From Utricularia gibba (lineage: Eukaryota; Streptophyta; Magnoliopsida; Lamiales; Lentibulariaceae), in contig NEEC01000007.1 of NCBI GenBank assembly GCA_002189035.1, positions 620,001 through 684,000 on the forward strand: DNA of 64,000 nucleotides, read 5' to 3'. The number at the start of each line of letters is the position of its first letter. Position 1 is the first letter of the stretch. Both the position numbers and the translations under genes were made by a program. The notes beneath the pieces are model-generated. The model worked only from the letters and a program-made list of their open reading frames with translations. It had not been told where the DNA came from and did no database searches. This document shows, in pieces, positions 24,876 to 38,763 of the stretch.

Positions 24876-26677
24876 ATGGGGAAACTATGTGATTTCTGCA
24901 ATGAGCAAAGATCCTTGGTGTATTGTCGGTCTGATGCTGCTCGCCTGTGTTTGTCTTGTGACCGGTATGTTCACTCTGCAAATGGTCTATCTATGCGCCA
25001 CTCTAGGACCCTTCTATGCGAACAATGCCAATGTCAGCCTGCAGTTGTCAGGTGCATTGAGGATAAGTTATCCCTCTGTCAAAACTGTAACTGGGATATA
25101 CATTCTTCCACCAATTTAGCTGTGGAACATAGACTTCAGACCATCAATTGCTATTCTGGATGTCCTTCTTCATCCGAGTTTTCCAATATTTGGTCCTTCT
25201 TTTCTGTGGATCAAGATCATTCAAAACTCGACCATGATCGGGAGTTGGCCAATGTTGAAAAGGAAGATGGCAATCCTGCTCAACATTCAAAGTCAGATGA
25301 TTATAATATGGAAAATGCTGCCATGGATGCAGTGGATTCTGATACGGGACAGCGTTGTGCTAGCAAAAGGTCTTCCAGTTTGAAGGTAGAGTTTTTTTTA
25401 TCTATCATGTTTTCTTTACACCCAACAACATGACCTGAAGTTAGTTAATATCATACAAAAACTTGCTGACTGCTTCCATGTGCAAATCCAACTTGTTGAA
25501 GGAGATTGTTCGAATATCCTTCAGTTGGAATGCTCCAATCCATTCATTCATAATAGATACCAAATGTTCAGTTGTTGCTGAATAGCCATCTATAAGGTTT
25601 TAGTTGATAGAAGGGTGCACTGTCTAATAATTAACAGTTCTGAAACCTGTAAATAGGACATTTCCTCTGCAATCATTTCGTTTTGGGCCTTGGTGTTGTT
25701 TAATTACAAACAGAATGAAAAAAGGTATGTTTCCTATTCAATGGCTTGCTGGCTATGGGATGATCAGTTTGCAGTTACATGCAGCATTATCTTTAGTTAT
25801 TTCTTGTTGTTCATATTACAATAATGATGCTTTTCTGATGGTTTAAGTTAATGAAACGTAGGCCTGTTCATCAAATACTAAGCATTCTGGCCGGTTTGTG
25901 ATTCTCTCTACGATATTCCGGATGTCAACTTGAGTTTGGATTTGGATCATTATGGGGATTTCTGGATGACACACTGCCTTATAGTGAGAGTGGCGACCTA
26001 GGCAGCTTGTTGGAAATTGGAAGCTTCGATTGTATTGAGGGTCTGGAGAAGGCAAGCCCCATGAATGTATGCAAATGTTTTCTTCTTTCGAGTTTCTCCA
26101 AATTTTTCAAACTAAATATGCAGATGGAAAACTAAGGTTTGATGTGCTTCAATCCTTGTTGTTGCAGGATTCAAGTTCAAACAATGAAACAATGTTCTGG
26201 ACTTGCAACAACACAGTGTCCACAGACTCCATCTCATGCTGTAAATCTGATTCAAAAAGTCCCTTTGCAACACCTTCACATTCTGCAATATCACACACAT
26301 TCTCTGGCCCCGCCCCATCCCCTGAACTCAGCATTGCAGATTATCATGAGAAAGGATTGTTGCATATGGATATCACAGAGGGTATTCCGCCTGCACACCC
26401 TACATCATCATCAGCCTGCAGGGATGATGCATTACTGCGCTACAAGCAGAAAAAGAAGCTGAGGAAGTATGCTAATAAGTGATTCTCAAGACTTTCCTTT
26501 CTTTCCCACTCTGCATCTACAAAAATGCAGTGTCACTACTTACGCAGGTTTGACAAGAAAATAAGATATGCTTCGCGCAAGGTGAGGGCGGATATTCGGA
26601 AGCGTGAGAAAGGGCGGTTTGTGAAATCTGGTGATCCATATGATTATGATCCACTTGATCTCATTGGAAACCAGTGA
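24876..26677 (+). CDS. B-box/CCT transcription factor, CONSTANS-LIKE 9/10 type
   Basis: Coding exons 24876-25385, 25862-26066, 26168-26466 and 26548-26677, with a 5' UTR intron before them. Two B-boxes lie at the N-terminus ([20 protein letters not shown] and [13 protein letters not shown]...), followed by an acidic/Ser-rich middle. A CCT domain is split over the last two exons ([10 protein letters not shown] / [20 protein letters not shown]). Such proteins repress or modulate flowering and photoperiod genes in the nucleus, the CCT domain contacting NF-Y and DNA. Exon 2 needs two single-base additions, a C at 25891-25892 and a T at 25959-25961, to read [16 protein letters not shown] and [10 protein letters not shown]. 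With both, the phase into exon 3 is exact. The CCT ending [12 protein letters not shown] fits the COL9 group. Confidence 0.9.
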
Positions 26678-26936
26678 GCTAACTTGGTGGAAGCTGCTTT
26701 TTTTGTGTGTGTAACTCCATCTGTTGTATATCTAGTTATTCTTCTTTTGAAGAAAGGTGAAGAAGCAGACTGAAGAAGAGCATGAAGCTGCTGCTTCTTC
26801 TACTTTTGCATTTGAATGTACAACATTCTCGCAACTAGGAAGCCAATATTTTTCACTCATTTCTCTCTCAGTTGGATCCGTGTGCGTGAGTTATATAAAG
26901 ATAAAATCTTTGGAAAATGGGCATGCCAAGCTTTCT

Positions 26937-29545
26937 TCAGAAAACAGGGCATCCATCAACCTGGATTCCCGGCGCCGTCGGGCAATGGGCTAGTGGGCAA
27001 TGATCATCGGCGCTCAATCCCCACCATTCCGGCCCAGCAATTCCAGGATTCTGTAGCGTAAAGTAACAAATCGTCGCTAAAAACGCCACCCCTGCATCAA
27101 GCCCAGCCGATAGAATGTAATTGCGCCTAGCCCACCACCCCTTGTACCGTCTGTATACATAGAAATTGAAGAACAATCCCAGAGCAAACCAGCAATTGTA
27201 GTTCACGGGTTTCCCCCCGGGAAGAACTCCGGCTGCTGAAATCAAAACCGGCATGTTCACTAATGCAATCCATTTCTGCTCTGGGAATTTCTTGGATAAG
27301 TACCAAACTGGAATCGGAGCCAGCAGTCCGAACAAGAACCAGTAGTTCATTGTTGGATACACCCCAAGAGTTCCGAACACACGAAGGGGGCCAACAACTC
27401 CCCAGATAATGGACGCGTTGTAGAAAATAGCATCCCATGGGCAAGTCCAGGGGCTTCCGTCAGGTAGCATTGTTGGATCACAGATGTGCTCAACTGTTGT
27501 TAAAAGCCACCATGCCGTGGCAAAGCATACCATGTTTGAAATTATCGTTCCTGTGACCTTTTTCCAGAGAATTCTTATGTTAATGCTGAAAACTTTGATG
27601 AAAGAAATGGTTTTTCAACCTCAGAACTGTGGTTTACCTGAACTATGAACATGGATTTTGGTGGGATTTTCATGTAATGGCCAAGCTTGAAGTCTGCTAG
27701 AAAGTACAATGCTTGTCCCATGCTTATCGTGCTGTAGGTTTTGAATGTGACGTTTGCTAGAGGTTTCCCAGGAAGCATGTACCCCATGATCATCTCTGAG
27801 ATCACATTCAAACCAGGTCCCTACAACAGCAGAGTCATCACAATTTACAGATCATAAGAGATGAATGTATGGTGTATGCAGCATCGGAAATGCAAGTTAC
27901 TTGGTTTGTGGTGGCGTTGATGACTCCAATGGGAGAGTGAAAATGAACGCCAATGCCATGGCCATCAGAATACCCCACCATGGAAGCTGTAGTTGCCTGC
28001 CGAATCCTTCGCAGGAGTAGATAGATAAAGCTGTTACCACGATCATCAAAGAGTAAAACCACCACTGTGGAACAGGTTCGTAGTTCTTCTTCATCAGTCT
28101 GGAATGAACGTCTCCAAAAGTATCTTTTAATGATGCTTTTGTCTGATGCCAGATACTCCTGCCGCACAACTACATTAGAAAGAGGTGTTTGGTGCTGATT
28201 AAAAAAAAAGGGAAGAGGAATTTGATATGCTGCTGCATTCACCTTCCATAAAACAATGCAACATGTGTGAGTGTGGCCGCCAGAGTTGCAAAGCTTAAAC
28301 CATACATGTAAGCAAACAGCCCGGTAAGATAGAGTTTACTGTATGAATCATATGCTGGAAGATCGATTTCGAATGTCTTCTTTTCAAGGATCCTTGATAT
28401 GTTGTAACGGTGTCCATGAGAATCATAAAGGTTGGACGTCATGATGGGGAATTTTCGAGCATCATATAAGTTGGTCCAGTAGGATATCGGCATCAGAACA
28501 TAGAGAAACAGTATGTAGCCGACCAACATGTTGAATATTGCAAAAGCAGGAGTTGCCAAGGGACTGCCAAGGAAAGCAGCTGCTGTTGACCAATCTATGG
28601 CGAAAGCCCCTACCCCGAAGCCATGGATTCCAGATCCTATTTGCTGGGCCGTGACTGATTGCTTCCAGATCCAACAAACAAAGGAAAGCGCTGTGATAGT
28701 TGGAAACAGGTAATTTGGGATAAGGTAATACGCGAAGCTACATATAAAGACAGTTAAGAAGAACTGCATTCTTGTGAGTCCCCCTTTTTGCCTTTCTTCT
28801 TCCTCATGCAATGCTCTGAAGAGGGAAACTTGTACAAGATTTGAAGGCCACCACATATATGGGGAATCGACAAGAAACTTCCTAAAAAGGCCAGCCCAGC
28901 CGTATCCCAGCAGCTGTTGTAACGCAATGTTTCAGATCAGAGGAACCAGGTGAAAAAAAGCTGGATGCTTTCATCTTGAAACCAGACATAAATGTTACCT
29001 GTGTAGTATTTGTAACTATGATCGCCACAACTGGGCTCAAGGGGCGATGATAAAATGCCTTCATGATCGTAAGGATGCCGATTGCGAAGGCAGTATTTGA
29101 ACCAACACTGGCAAACATGGTGATCAAGGTATGCTCCTTCTTGTTGAAGGGCCCTGGATTCAAGGAGAATGTCCATTTTGTGCCTGGGAAACGGAATTTC
29201 TTGGTGGGCAGTGTTGCAGCCATGAACCTCCCAATTGGGAGCACCAGAAGCTGAGCAGAAACCGACGAGATTGACAACGAGTTCTCTCTGTACTGAAAGA
29301 ACTGATTCAAGAACGCCAACGTTGCGCATGATATCATTCCCAGCAGCCACGTTCGAAACGTTAAGCAGGGGAGCGTCGGATCATCGTACGGCGGCACCGT
29401 CATCCGGACTTCCTCAATGGGAGAATCATTGATTTCCTCTGCAACACATTCAACCTCTGCTCAAGCCACAAAAACACACCAAAACCAAGTAAGCATCTCT
29501 CTCACCTTCACTTTTCTCTATAGGTTCCTGCAGTGGGGCGTCCAT
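26937..29545 (-). CDS. Oligopeptide transporter, OPT1/OPT5-like (tandem copy A)
   Basis: Exons (minus): 29506-29545, 28999-29438, 28243-28913, 27901-28158, 27638-27820 and 26937-27557. The predicted protein is 737 aa, with many membrane segments. OPT hallmarks are present: [13 protein letters not shown] near the N-terminus, the NPGPFN motif, and a KIPP motif that reads KIPPK instead of KIPPR. It ends [15 protein letters not shown]. OPTs are plasma-membrane proton-coupled importers of tetra/pentapeptides, glutathione or metal chelates. One base is missing at 27931-27933 (C on the coding strand); the neighbouring copy, intact at the same site, confirms [12 protein letters not shown]. The exon structure is identical to copy B, showing a tandem duplication. 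It is convergent with the B-box gene, 259 bases from stop to stop. Confidence 0.92.
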
Positions 29546-31545
29546 CTTTGCAGCAAGAAACAAGCTTACCCCCGTGTCAATGCAAGCCTGGACATCTATC
29601 CATGGATCTAATATAGTGCAAGGTGAATTCAGTTGCTAATAAAATACAGTTTCTGTCATTTGGGGTCAGAGTTTCTCTACTGCATTCACTGATTATTATT
29701 ACATGGCCTTGTGGCTACCTAGGATCGACCAGATCCTCAGTCAAAGCTTTGGACTCCCCCCCAAGTTAAAACATTATATTGACAAGGAGTAGTGTTCTTC
29801 TTCTGGAAGCACTGTGAGATTGAAGATGATGTAGAATACTCCTCCTCTACACTGTAACGTGGACCAACTGCAAGCTCATAATGCTCGTCTAGGTCGGCCA
29901 TACACAAACCTTTCTACTGCACATTTGTTACCCTCACACTCTGATTCTACTTATCCAAAATAGTATATAATTTTAAGTATTGTTGTGAAATTTTTGAAAC
30001 TTATTTTTATTTTTTAATTATTTTAGAAAAATATAAATAAAAAGTAAAAATAAACTATTTTTTTATTTTTTCAAAAATAATTTTATAATACAATTTCAAA
30101 AATATTTTTTGATAGAAATATTTTTACAATTGATATTATTCTAGAACAACATTATTTTTATTTTTGAAAAGTAAAAATATATTTAAAAAATATTCCAAAA
30201 CACAACTTTAAATTATTCATATAAGATTGATATATATATTCTAATTAATCAAACAATCGTTTATATATAAATTTGAATATAAACCTTTTATATTATACTA
30301 TCAAACAACTTCTTAATAATTTATTATCTTTTAATAATAATTTTTTAAAAAATAAATTTATTTTTTATATACAATTTTAAATAAATCTATCAAATATAAT
30401 ATATTTTCAATACTATATATCAAATAAACTTTTAATTGTAATGACATTATAAAAGTTTATTGATCAAGGTAAATAATTTAAATATATTATTAATTCAATA
30501 TATATCAATTCATAATTACCAAAATTCTCATAAAGCTGGATACATAAAATAGAAATGAATTTAAAAAGTAATCATTCTTCTTTTCAGTGTATGATAAAAA
30601 TAAATATTGTATGTATAAAAAATTAGTCTTAATGACTGAGATAGAAAGCAGTGATGATTAATTTTAAAAAATGGACACATAACATGGGATGATCCTATTT
30701 ATCTAAAATAATTTAAATATATGATTTAATGGATCCCTAGAATATTGTCACGATCTTCTTTTTTAGAATCTAGAAATGCTACTAATCGGTGATCAAAATC
30801 GATTTTTACAGTACAGTCACTGGAGGAAATTAGTGTTCGAGTGTAATTATGGGCAATAATGACAATTAATACCTCTAAGACACCACTTACTTGTAGGTGT
30901 GGAAAAAGAATATCATAAAGCTCATGGGCCAGAAAATAATTATTCCAAAAGAATTATGGCGTCCACTCGCGTTAATGCATCTGGCGGTTTAGAATTAATT
31001 TACAAGCTCTTGCCTTTATCCGCATCTTAAATCAAAAAATCAATTCTTGTTTTGAAAATTACCTTTAACCTCTAATAAAATTGATTTTTGAAAATGACTC
31101 TAATTCTATAAGTAGTCTGTTTTATAATTTGAAATTTATTTTAGATTATACAATCGTTTTGAAAATATTTGTATAAAATCAATTTAATTAGTTTATTATT
31201 TAATTACTGAAACAAAGATATAGTAAATTCAATAATTCTAAAGTTAATCTTAAAGTCAAAATTTTTTTGAATTTTTAAAGAACCAATAAAGATTAAAATT
31301 TTGTATAAATAATTCTAAGAATCCTCTCTACATGGAGGTAGATAAATGTGTTATTTATTATCAGAATTACTTATCATTTTTTTTTGTATTTTATATATGA
31401 ATCAATTTTACAAATCTTTTTTTAATTTTTAAATTAAGGTGATTTATTATTATCGTTGTTATTATTGGAATAAACAAAAGTAAAAAGTATGATGCGTGGT
31501 GAAGTAATTGAAAAAAAAAAACACCAATTCCAAACTTGTCGGTTT
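29546..31545. other. AT-rich spacer between the tandem OPT genes
   Basis: The first 400 bases hold the copy A leader/promoter. Positions 29940-31480 are extremely A/T-rich low-complexity sequence with no coding potential. No terminal repeats or transposon remnants could be recognised. Confidence 0.5.
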
Positions 31546-34224
31546 TTAGAAAACAGGGCATCCTTCGACCTGGATTCCCGGCGCCGTGGGGCAATGAGCC
31601 AATGGGCAATGGTCGTCGGAGTCCAGTCCCCACCATTCCGGCCCAGCGATTCCGGGGTTCTGTAGCGTGAAGTAGCAAATGGTTGCCAAAAATGCCACCC
31701 CGGAGTCAAGCCCAGCGGATAGAATGTAATTGCGCCTCGCCCACCAGTCCTTGTATCGTCTGTATACGAAGAAATTGAAGAACAATCCGAAAGCAAACCA
31801 CGCAGTGTAGTTCACGGGTTTGGACTGTGGTAGCACTCCAGCCGAACCGATCAAAACAGGCATGTTCACTTGTCTGATCCATTTCTTTTCTGGGTATTTT
31901 TTAGACAAGTACCAAACTGGAATCGGAGCCAGGATCCCGAAGAGGAAGAAGTAGTTCAATCTTATATACAGCCCAAGAGATCCGAAGACGCGAAGAGGGC
32001 CAACAACTCCCCAGATTATGGAGGCGTTGTAGAAAACGGTATCCGAAGGGCATGTCCAGGGGCTTCCGTCAGGTAGTAGTGCCGGGTTACAGATGTTTTC
32101 GACTGTTGTTAGAAGCCACCACGCGGTGCCAAAGCATACCATGTTTGAAATTATTGTTCCTGTGACCTGTATTTCAGTGGATTCGTATGTTAGTGGAGAA
32201 AGATTCGTCGAAAGGTATGATTTTTGAATTTCAGAAATGAGGTACCTGAACGATGAACATGGATTTCGGTGGGATTTTCATGTAATGACCAAGCTTGAAA
32301 TCCTGTAGAAAGTACAATGCTTGTTGCATGCTTATTGTGCTATATGTTTTGAATGTCACGTTTGCAAGAGGTTTCCCCGGAAGCATGTACCCCATAATCA
32401 TCTCTGAGATCACATTCAAACCAGGCCCCTACACCAGCAGATTGTTGCAGGTTCAGTTGATCAAGGGGAATGTATACACTGTCTACAGAAAAGGGAGTGC
32501 AAGTTTTACTTGGTTTGTAGTGGCGTTGATGACTCCAACGGGTAAAGTGAAGATAAATGCCAATCCCATGGCCATCAGAACACCCCACCATGGAAGTTGT
32601 AGTTGTCTTCCGAATCCTTCGCAGGCAAACAAAGCGAAACCCGTTGCAATGATCATCAAGGTATAGAACCACCATTGTGGTACAGCTTCGTAGTTCTTCT
32701 TCATCAATCTGGAATGAACATCTCCAAAACTATCTTTCAATGATGCTTTTGTCTGTTGCCAGATTGTCCTGAACCACAACTATGTTAGAATGAGATGGTT
32801 GGCGCTGAAGAAAAAAACAAGAGGAATTTGGTATGCTTCATTCACCTTCCATAAAACAGTGCAACATGTGCCAGCGTGGCTGCCAGAGTTGCGAAGCTTA
32901 GCCCATATGAGCAAGCAAACAGCACGGTAAGATTGAGTTTGCTGTAAGAATTATACTTTGCAAGGTTGATTTGGAATGATTTCTGTTCAAGAATTCTTGA
33001 TATGTTGTACCGTTGTCCATATGAATCATATACATTAGCAGTCATGAGGGGGAACTTCTGAGCACCGAACAAGTTGGTCCAGTAGGATATTGGCATCAAA
33101 ACATAGAGAAAAAGTATGTAGCCAACCAGCATGTTGAATATTGCAAAAGCAGGAGTGGCCAAAGGACTGCCAAGGAAAGCAGCAGCAGTGGCCCAATCTA
33201 CGGCAAAAGCCCCAACGCCAAACCCATGGATCCCAGATCCTATCAGTTGTGCTGTGACAGAGTTTTTCCATATCCAGCAAACAAAAGAAAGAGCTGTAAT
33301 GGTTGGAAACAGGTAATTGGGGATCAAATAGTATGCAAAGCTGCAGATAAAGACAGTTACGAAGAACTGGAGCCTTGAGAGTCCCCCTTTTTGCCTAACA
33401 TCTTGATCATGCAATGCTCTGAATAGAGAAACTTGTACAAGATCCAAAGGCCACCACATATATGGAGAATCAACCAGAAACTTCCTAAAAATGCCAGCCC
33501 AGCCGTACCCCAGCAGCTGTTACAAGATGAGTTTTCAGATAAAAGGAATAAGGTAACAGCTTGCTTGTTTCATCTTGAGGCAGAGCATATCTGCTTTGAA
33601 TTTTGTTTAAATGTTACCTGTGAAGTGTTGGTAAGGATGATGGCCACGACAGGGCTCAAGGGGCGATGGTAAAATGCCTTCATGATGTTAAGAATGCCGA
33701 TGGCATATGCAGTATTCGCTCCAACACTGGCAAACATGGTGATCAAGGTATGCTCCTTTTTGTTAAAGGGCCCTGGATTGACGCAGAATGACCATTTTGT
33801 GCCTGGGAAACGGTATCTCCTCCTTGGCATAGTTGCAGCCATGAACTTGGCGATGGGGAGCACCAAAAGTTGGGCAGAGACCGATGTTATGTACAACGCG
33901 TTCTCTCTGTATGAGAAGAACTGGTTCAAGAAAGCCAAGGTTGCACATGATATCATTCCCAGCAGCCATGTTCGAAACGTCAGACATGGGAGTGTAGGAT
34001 CATCATAAGGTGGCACCGTCAACCGGACTTGCTCTATAGGAGAATCGTTGATTTCTTCTGCACCTGTAGCAGGCAAAGCTCAACTCAAGCCAGAGAAACA
34101 CACCACAAAACAAGACATCAGACATATATATGTACTCCACAATGGTCTCACCTTCACTTTTCTTCTCTACAGGTTCTTGTTGTGGGCTGTCAACCGGCAT
34201 CGTCTTGCTCTCTGAAAACTCCAT
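31546..34224 (-). CDS. Oligopeptide transporter, OPT1/OPT5-like (tandem copy B)
   Basis: Exons (minus): 34152-34224, 33618-34063, 32846-33516, 32510-32768, 32246-32428 and 31546-32166, intact and in phase, giving 750 aa. It is very similar to copy A across the transmembrane core and has the same exon sizes (671, 259, 183 and 621 bases). The longer first exon encodes a more acidic N-terminus ([20 protein letters not shown]). NPGPFN is conserved, and the KIPPR motif is again KIPPK. The role is as for copy A: proton-coupled uptake of peptides or metal-peptide complexes. Most change between the copies is in loops and the N-terminus. A TATA-like ATATATAA on the plus strand at 34263-34270 lies about 40 bases upstream of the start. 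Confidence 0.93.
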
Positions 34225-36771
34225 CTTTCAACACAGCACAAGCAGGCCCATTCCACCTTTGGATATATAAGTTCAATGGAAGGTATACTGAAATCCTAAT
34301 AAATTACAGTTAAGAGAAGTTGAGTTTGCTCACTGCATTAACTGATCACTGCATTATCTCTCTCCATCTCTATCTAGCTGTGACCAAGACTTCTTGATAC
34401 CCCCTTACCCCTACACATGCTTCTTCATGTACATGTAAGCAATGTCACAGGGACCAACAACAAGCTCAACAATCTTCATTGCAATTCAATCAAAACCGAA
34501 ACGGTGTAATCGATCCGCCAAAGGGGTTGTTCCTCTATGTGCCATCTATACCAACTTGGAGAAAGATGTTTTACACAGCAAAACAACAAAGGGGAATGGA
34601 GGCCGCTTAAGCAGGATCCAAGAAAATCGGGATGCGATAATGGAGAGTTACTGCATTTGACATACTGCTACATGCCGTTGTGGACTTTCTCCGTAGGGGT
34701 GGAAAGGAATATTATTATGATTTGTGGACCAAAAAGTAATTAAAATTCATATGATCCAACCAAGTGGCAATTTAGGAGAAGGTAGATCAAACTTGGATAC
34801 CTCTATTTAATGGGAATTCAAATTTTCCCAGTAAAACAAAATAAATAAAGGGTTTTTTTTTAACTCCATTGGGCTACAACTTTTATCATATTCACCCTTT
34901 TGGCCCAGGGTCACGGCCCATATAATTTCACGAATCATGCAATTTAAAGTTTTCTTAATTAAACGATTTTTAATTTATTTTTTCATCTATTTTAAACACA
35001 TGTGCTAAATATACTTACAATTTCAATTTTAATTAAAAATAAAATATATTTTGTATTCCGAAAATATATTGGCACGATTGCCACGCGGGGCCCATTAGGT
35101 GAAGTGATGGGCTGTCGGGCCCAGCCACGCACGACACGAGCCCAGAATGTCAGGCGCTAGCCGCCAAATTGGACCCAATACCAAATAAATAAATAAATAA
35201 ACGATGACGACAAGGTGGTACCTTTTGAATGGTCGTCTTTGTATAATAAATAAATAAATAAATTTAGTTTTTCATAATAAAAAATTCTGGATTAATAAAA
35301 TGAATTAATTGGAAGAGGACCGGAGAACATGCAAAGCATGAAACGACAACACGGCACTAAGCAGTAAGGAGACAGACCAAAAACGCTAAGGCCAAAATTG
35401 TCTTAAAGTCGTCATACTTTTATCCCCGCTTTATCCTTTTCAATGCTCCTCTCTCTCCACTGTCTTATCTTTTTTTTTAATTACACGTGGATAATGGATA
35501 TTAATTATTGTCTTTTTTTCTATAATTTTTAATTAATAAAAAATAGAGGGTTTTGAGGAGGAGGTTTAATTAATGTACACAAATTAGGATTTAATGGGTA
35601 ATTAAACAGTTTGTATGATGACTGGTGGAGAGATTACTGGTTCGACTGCTTTTTCTTTGTCAGTTTGACCGGTGAAGACCCAGTCGTGAATTTTGTATTT
35701 GATCGTCATTAAAGGCTTTGGATTGATTCCCCGTCAGTTTTATTGCGTAAAGCATCTCATTTGATTGCCCCTGCTCTCGCTCTCCTACACTTGGTGGTTG
35801 CGGCTGCCAGAAGCTTTTTGCAACGAAGTGGATTGGGCGTAATGCGAAGACAACCGGAGAAAGGGCTTCGTCGTCAACCGGGGGTATTGAAGAAGGATCA
35901 ATTCTGCGTCTTTCTTCTTCGGTTTCGTGATTATTTCACATGGGGTTTCGGATTTATGGTGGGTGATTTGGATCTGTGACTGGGTGTGAGTTTTCTGTTC
36001 TTTTTGATGATGAAGATCTGATTTTTATTGGAATTTTGAGGTGAAATATGGGTTAATGGGTGGGATTGGAATCATGACTTGCCATCAGAAAAAAAAAAAA
36101 AAACTACTGCGTTTTCTCAGATGCTGACTTAGAGTCAGAGTCTATTTCCTTTTATTTTGCATCAGTGGTCCTTGATTCGCAGGTTAAATGATTTTCATTT
36201 TCCAGGGACACAAGGGCTCTCCTTTTTCCGGATTTATGGAACTAGTTTTGGATTACTGTGATGTTAAACTATTCTTTTGAGGAGAAAAGTTTTCCCTATG
36301 CATTGTTTTGATTGACCAGTTCCGTGAATTTTTCTGCTATCACTCTCTTCTTTTGTTGAGCTTTTGCTAAAGTATCCTGCAGCTTTGCGTTCAAGGTATC
36401 TTTTCAGTGTGATTTACACTCTTGTTTTTCCTTTTGATGCCTTCCCCACTCGAATGAATGAGGGAAAAGTGAATCTTGTTGCAGGTTTATTTGTGGGTTT
36501 TTAGTTGAGCATTACACGTTTGAAGCATTTGGCTCAAGATCTTCTGATTTTCGCCATCTTGAAATGTGTTATATTGACTTGTTCTTTACCTCTTAAGATT
36601 CGCTGCTTTAAGGGTTTTTGCATGAGCCATTGTGATTTGCGTCAGCATTGTTCTTTTTTCGCAGTGAGGAGATGAGATTTGCAGTCTTGAAGCTGCAGGA
36701 ATTGTGGAATTTATAGTATTTTGAAACTGCCCTTTTTCAAGTTCATATTTTCGAGAGTAGTGTCTCTGTTG
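34225..36771. other. Intergenic: OPT copy B promoter, AT-rich spacer, long D6PK leader
   Basis: Positions 34225-34740 are upstream of OPT copy B. Positions 34780-35600 are AT-rich with several AAATAAAT tracts. From about 35700 the sequence looks like a transcribed leader of the kinase gene with at least one probable UTR intron (T-rich tracts up to TCGCAG at 36664). An open stretch at 35743-35979 does not begin with ATG and has no recognisable similarity. Confidence 0.45.
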
Positions 36772-38554
36772 ATGGCTTCTTCGAAGGCTACCTCTAGACT
36801 GCCTTCAGAACTACATCATCATGCAGTTGTTGAGAATAATGGCCTTGATCCTTCGAAATCAAACAAGATGCAGATGACAATGGCTAGAAGTGAAATGTCT
36901 AAACCTGAGACTATCAGGGAGGGAGTGAGCAAAAGCATTGAATCTAAAAGATCTCCACCAGATAGTGATTGTCCGGATGACCGAGGGTCGCTAGAAACCT
37001 CATTAAAGGCTTGTAAACTAAGCAGTGTGAAGAACAGCTCAGTTTCTGCAAAGGCATCGAATGAAGGTACCAAATTTATGGAGTCTTCTGAATTAGGAAG
37101 TACTACATGCAGAGGGAGCACAGGCAGTGATATAAGTGAGGAAAGCACAAGCAGCAGCTTCAGCAGAAGTGTCAACAAACCCCACAAAGCAAATGATACC
37201 AGATGGGAAGCCATTCAGGCGATCCGGTCCCAGGACGGGGTGCTGGGGTTGAACCACTTCAGGTTACTGAAAAGATTAGGATGTGGAGATATTGGTAGCG
37301 TTTATCTGGCTGAACTCAGTGGAAGTGGCTGCCATTTTGCGATGAAAGTTATGGACAAGGCTTCTCTTGCTACCCGTAAGAAGCTTCTTCGTGCTCAGAC
37401 AGAACGGGAGATACTTCAGTCGCTTGACCATCCATTCCTTCCTACGCTGTATGCGCACTTCGATACAGAGAAATTTTCCTGCCTGGTTATGGAATTTTGT
37501 CCCGGAGGAGACCTTCATACTCTTAGACAGAGGCAACCAGGGAAATACTTCCATGAGCAAGCTGTGAAGTAAGATTCTTTTGCAGCTTCCTACTCTGAAT
37601 AGAGTCATCGTGATACTATTCTGATTAAGAACAATACCAGAGTGCATAGGCTGCATTGGTTCAACATGCTAACCTCTTGGTCTCTTGGTTTTGTGCAGAT
37701 TCTATGTGGCTGAGGTGCTGCTTTCTCTAGAGTACCTTCATATGCTCGGAGTTGTGTATCGTGATCTAAAGCCTGAAAATGTTCTTGTCAGAGAAGATGG
37801 GCACATAATGCTTTCCGACTTCGACCTCTCGCTTCGATGTGCTGTGAGCCCAACTCTTGTGAAAGCTCAGGCCGCCGCTGATCCTGATGGCAACCGCAAG
37901 TCCTCCACTTTTTTTGTCCAGCCTGCTTGCATCGAGCCATCGTGCATTCAGCCAGCATGCGTTGTGCCCACAACATGCTTCTCATCTGGTTTCTTTTCAA
38001 CTAAACCTAAGAAGAACAGAAAACCAAAGGCTGATCTTGGCAACCAAGTAACGCCACTGCCTGAGCTGATTGCTGAGCCAAACACAGCAAGATCAATGTC
38101 TTTTGTTGGAACACATGAGTATCTTGCCCCTGAGATAATCAAAGGCGAAGGCCACGGCAGCGCCGTCGACTGGTGGACTTTCGGAATCTTTCTCTACGAG
38201 CTATTGTTTGGGAAAACACCATTCAAAGGATCAGGCAACAGAGCCACCTTGTTCAATGTTGTAGGCCAGCCCCTTCGCTTCCCTGACTCTCCGGTAGTCA
38301 GCTTTGCTGCTAGGGATCTGATCCGGGGCCTGCTCGTGAAGGAGCCGCAGCATCGCCTGGCGTATAAAAGAGGCGCAACGGAGATCAAACAGCACCCCTT
38401 CTTTGAAGGAGTGAACTGGGCACTAATACGCTGTGCCACACCTCCAGAGGTTCCAAAGCCTGTTGATTTTGATCGTATCACAACTCCTGCAGCACCAGCT
38501 GCCACAACTGCACAGAAGAAGGCTGAAGGATACCTGGAGTTTGATTTCTTCTAG
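36772..38554 (+). CDS. D6PK: AGCVIII protein kinase, D6PK-type
   Basis: Two coding exons, 36772-37568 and 37699-38554, in phase. The Ser-rich N-terminus is followed by the kinase domain: [10 protein letters not shown] glycine loop, FAMKVMDK lysine, YRDLKPEN catalytic loop, and SDFDLSLRC, the DFD variant diagnostic of plant AGCVIII kinases. Between DFD and the activation loop is the typical insertion, with Cys/Pro-rich repeats and a polybasic patch (KPKKNRKPK) used for plasma-membrane binding. The protein ends in the PDK1-interacting FDFF motif. D6PKs phosphorylate PIN auxin exporters at the basal plasma membrane. Closely related D6PKL genes cannot be excluded. It converges with the WEB gene, 209 bases from stop to stop. 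Confidence 0.92.
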
Positions 38555-38763
38555 TTGAAATAAAGCCAGGGGCTTCCAAGTTCAACTGCTGAGATAAGTA
38601 ACTACTCTCCCAATGCTCTTTCTTTTTCTGAAATTTGCCTTGGACTTGTATGTATTTTTTCTGGATATTAGTATGCTCATGCTACTTATGTTTTAATTAC
38701 AGAGTTTTGGTAAGTATCAATCAAGCTCTGATGAGTATCTGAAACGCTCTAATTTTCTGGCCT

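Noticed and set aside
35743-35979. Open frame with Leu-rich start upstream of the D6PK gene
   Set aside because: It does not begin with ATG, lies in the probable leader of the kinase gene and has no family features.
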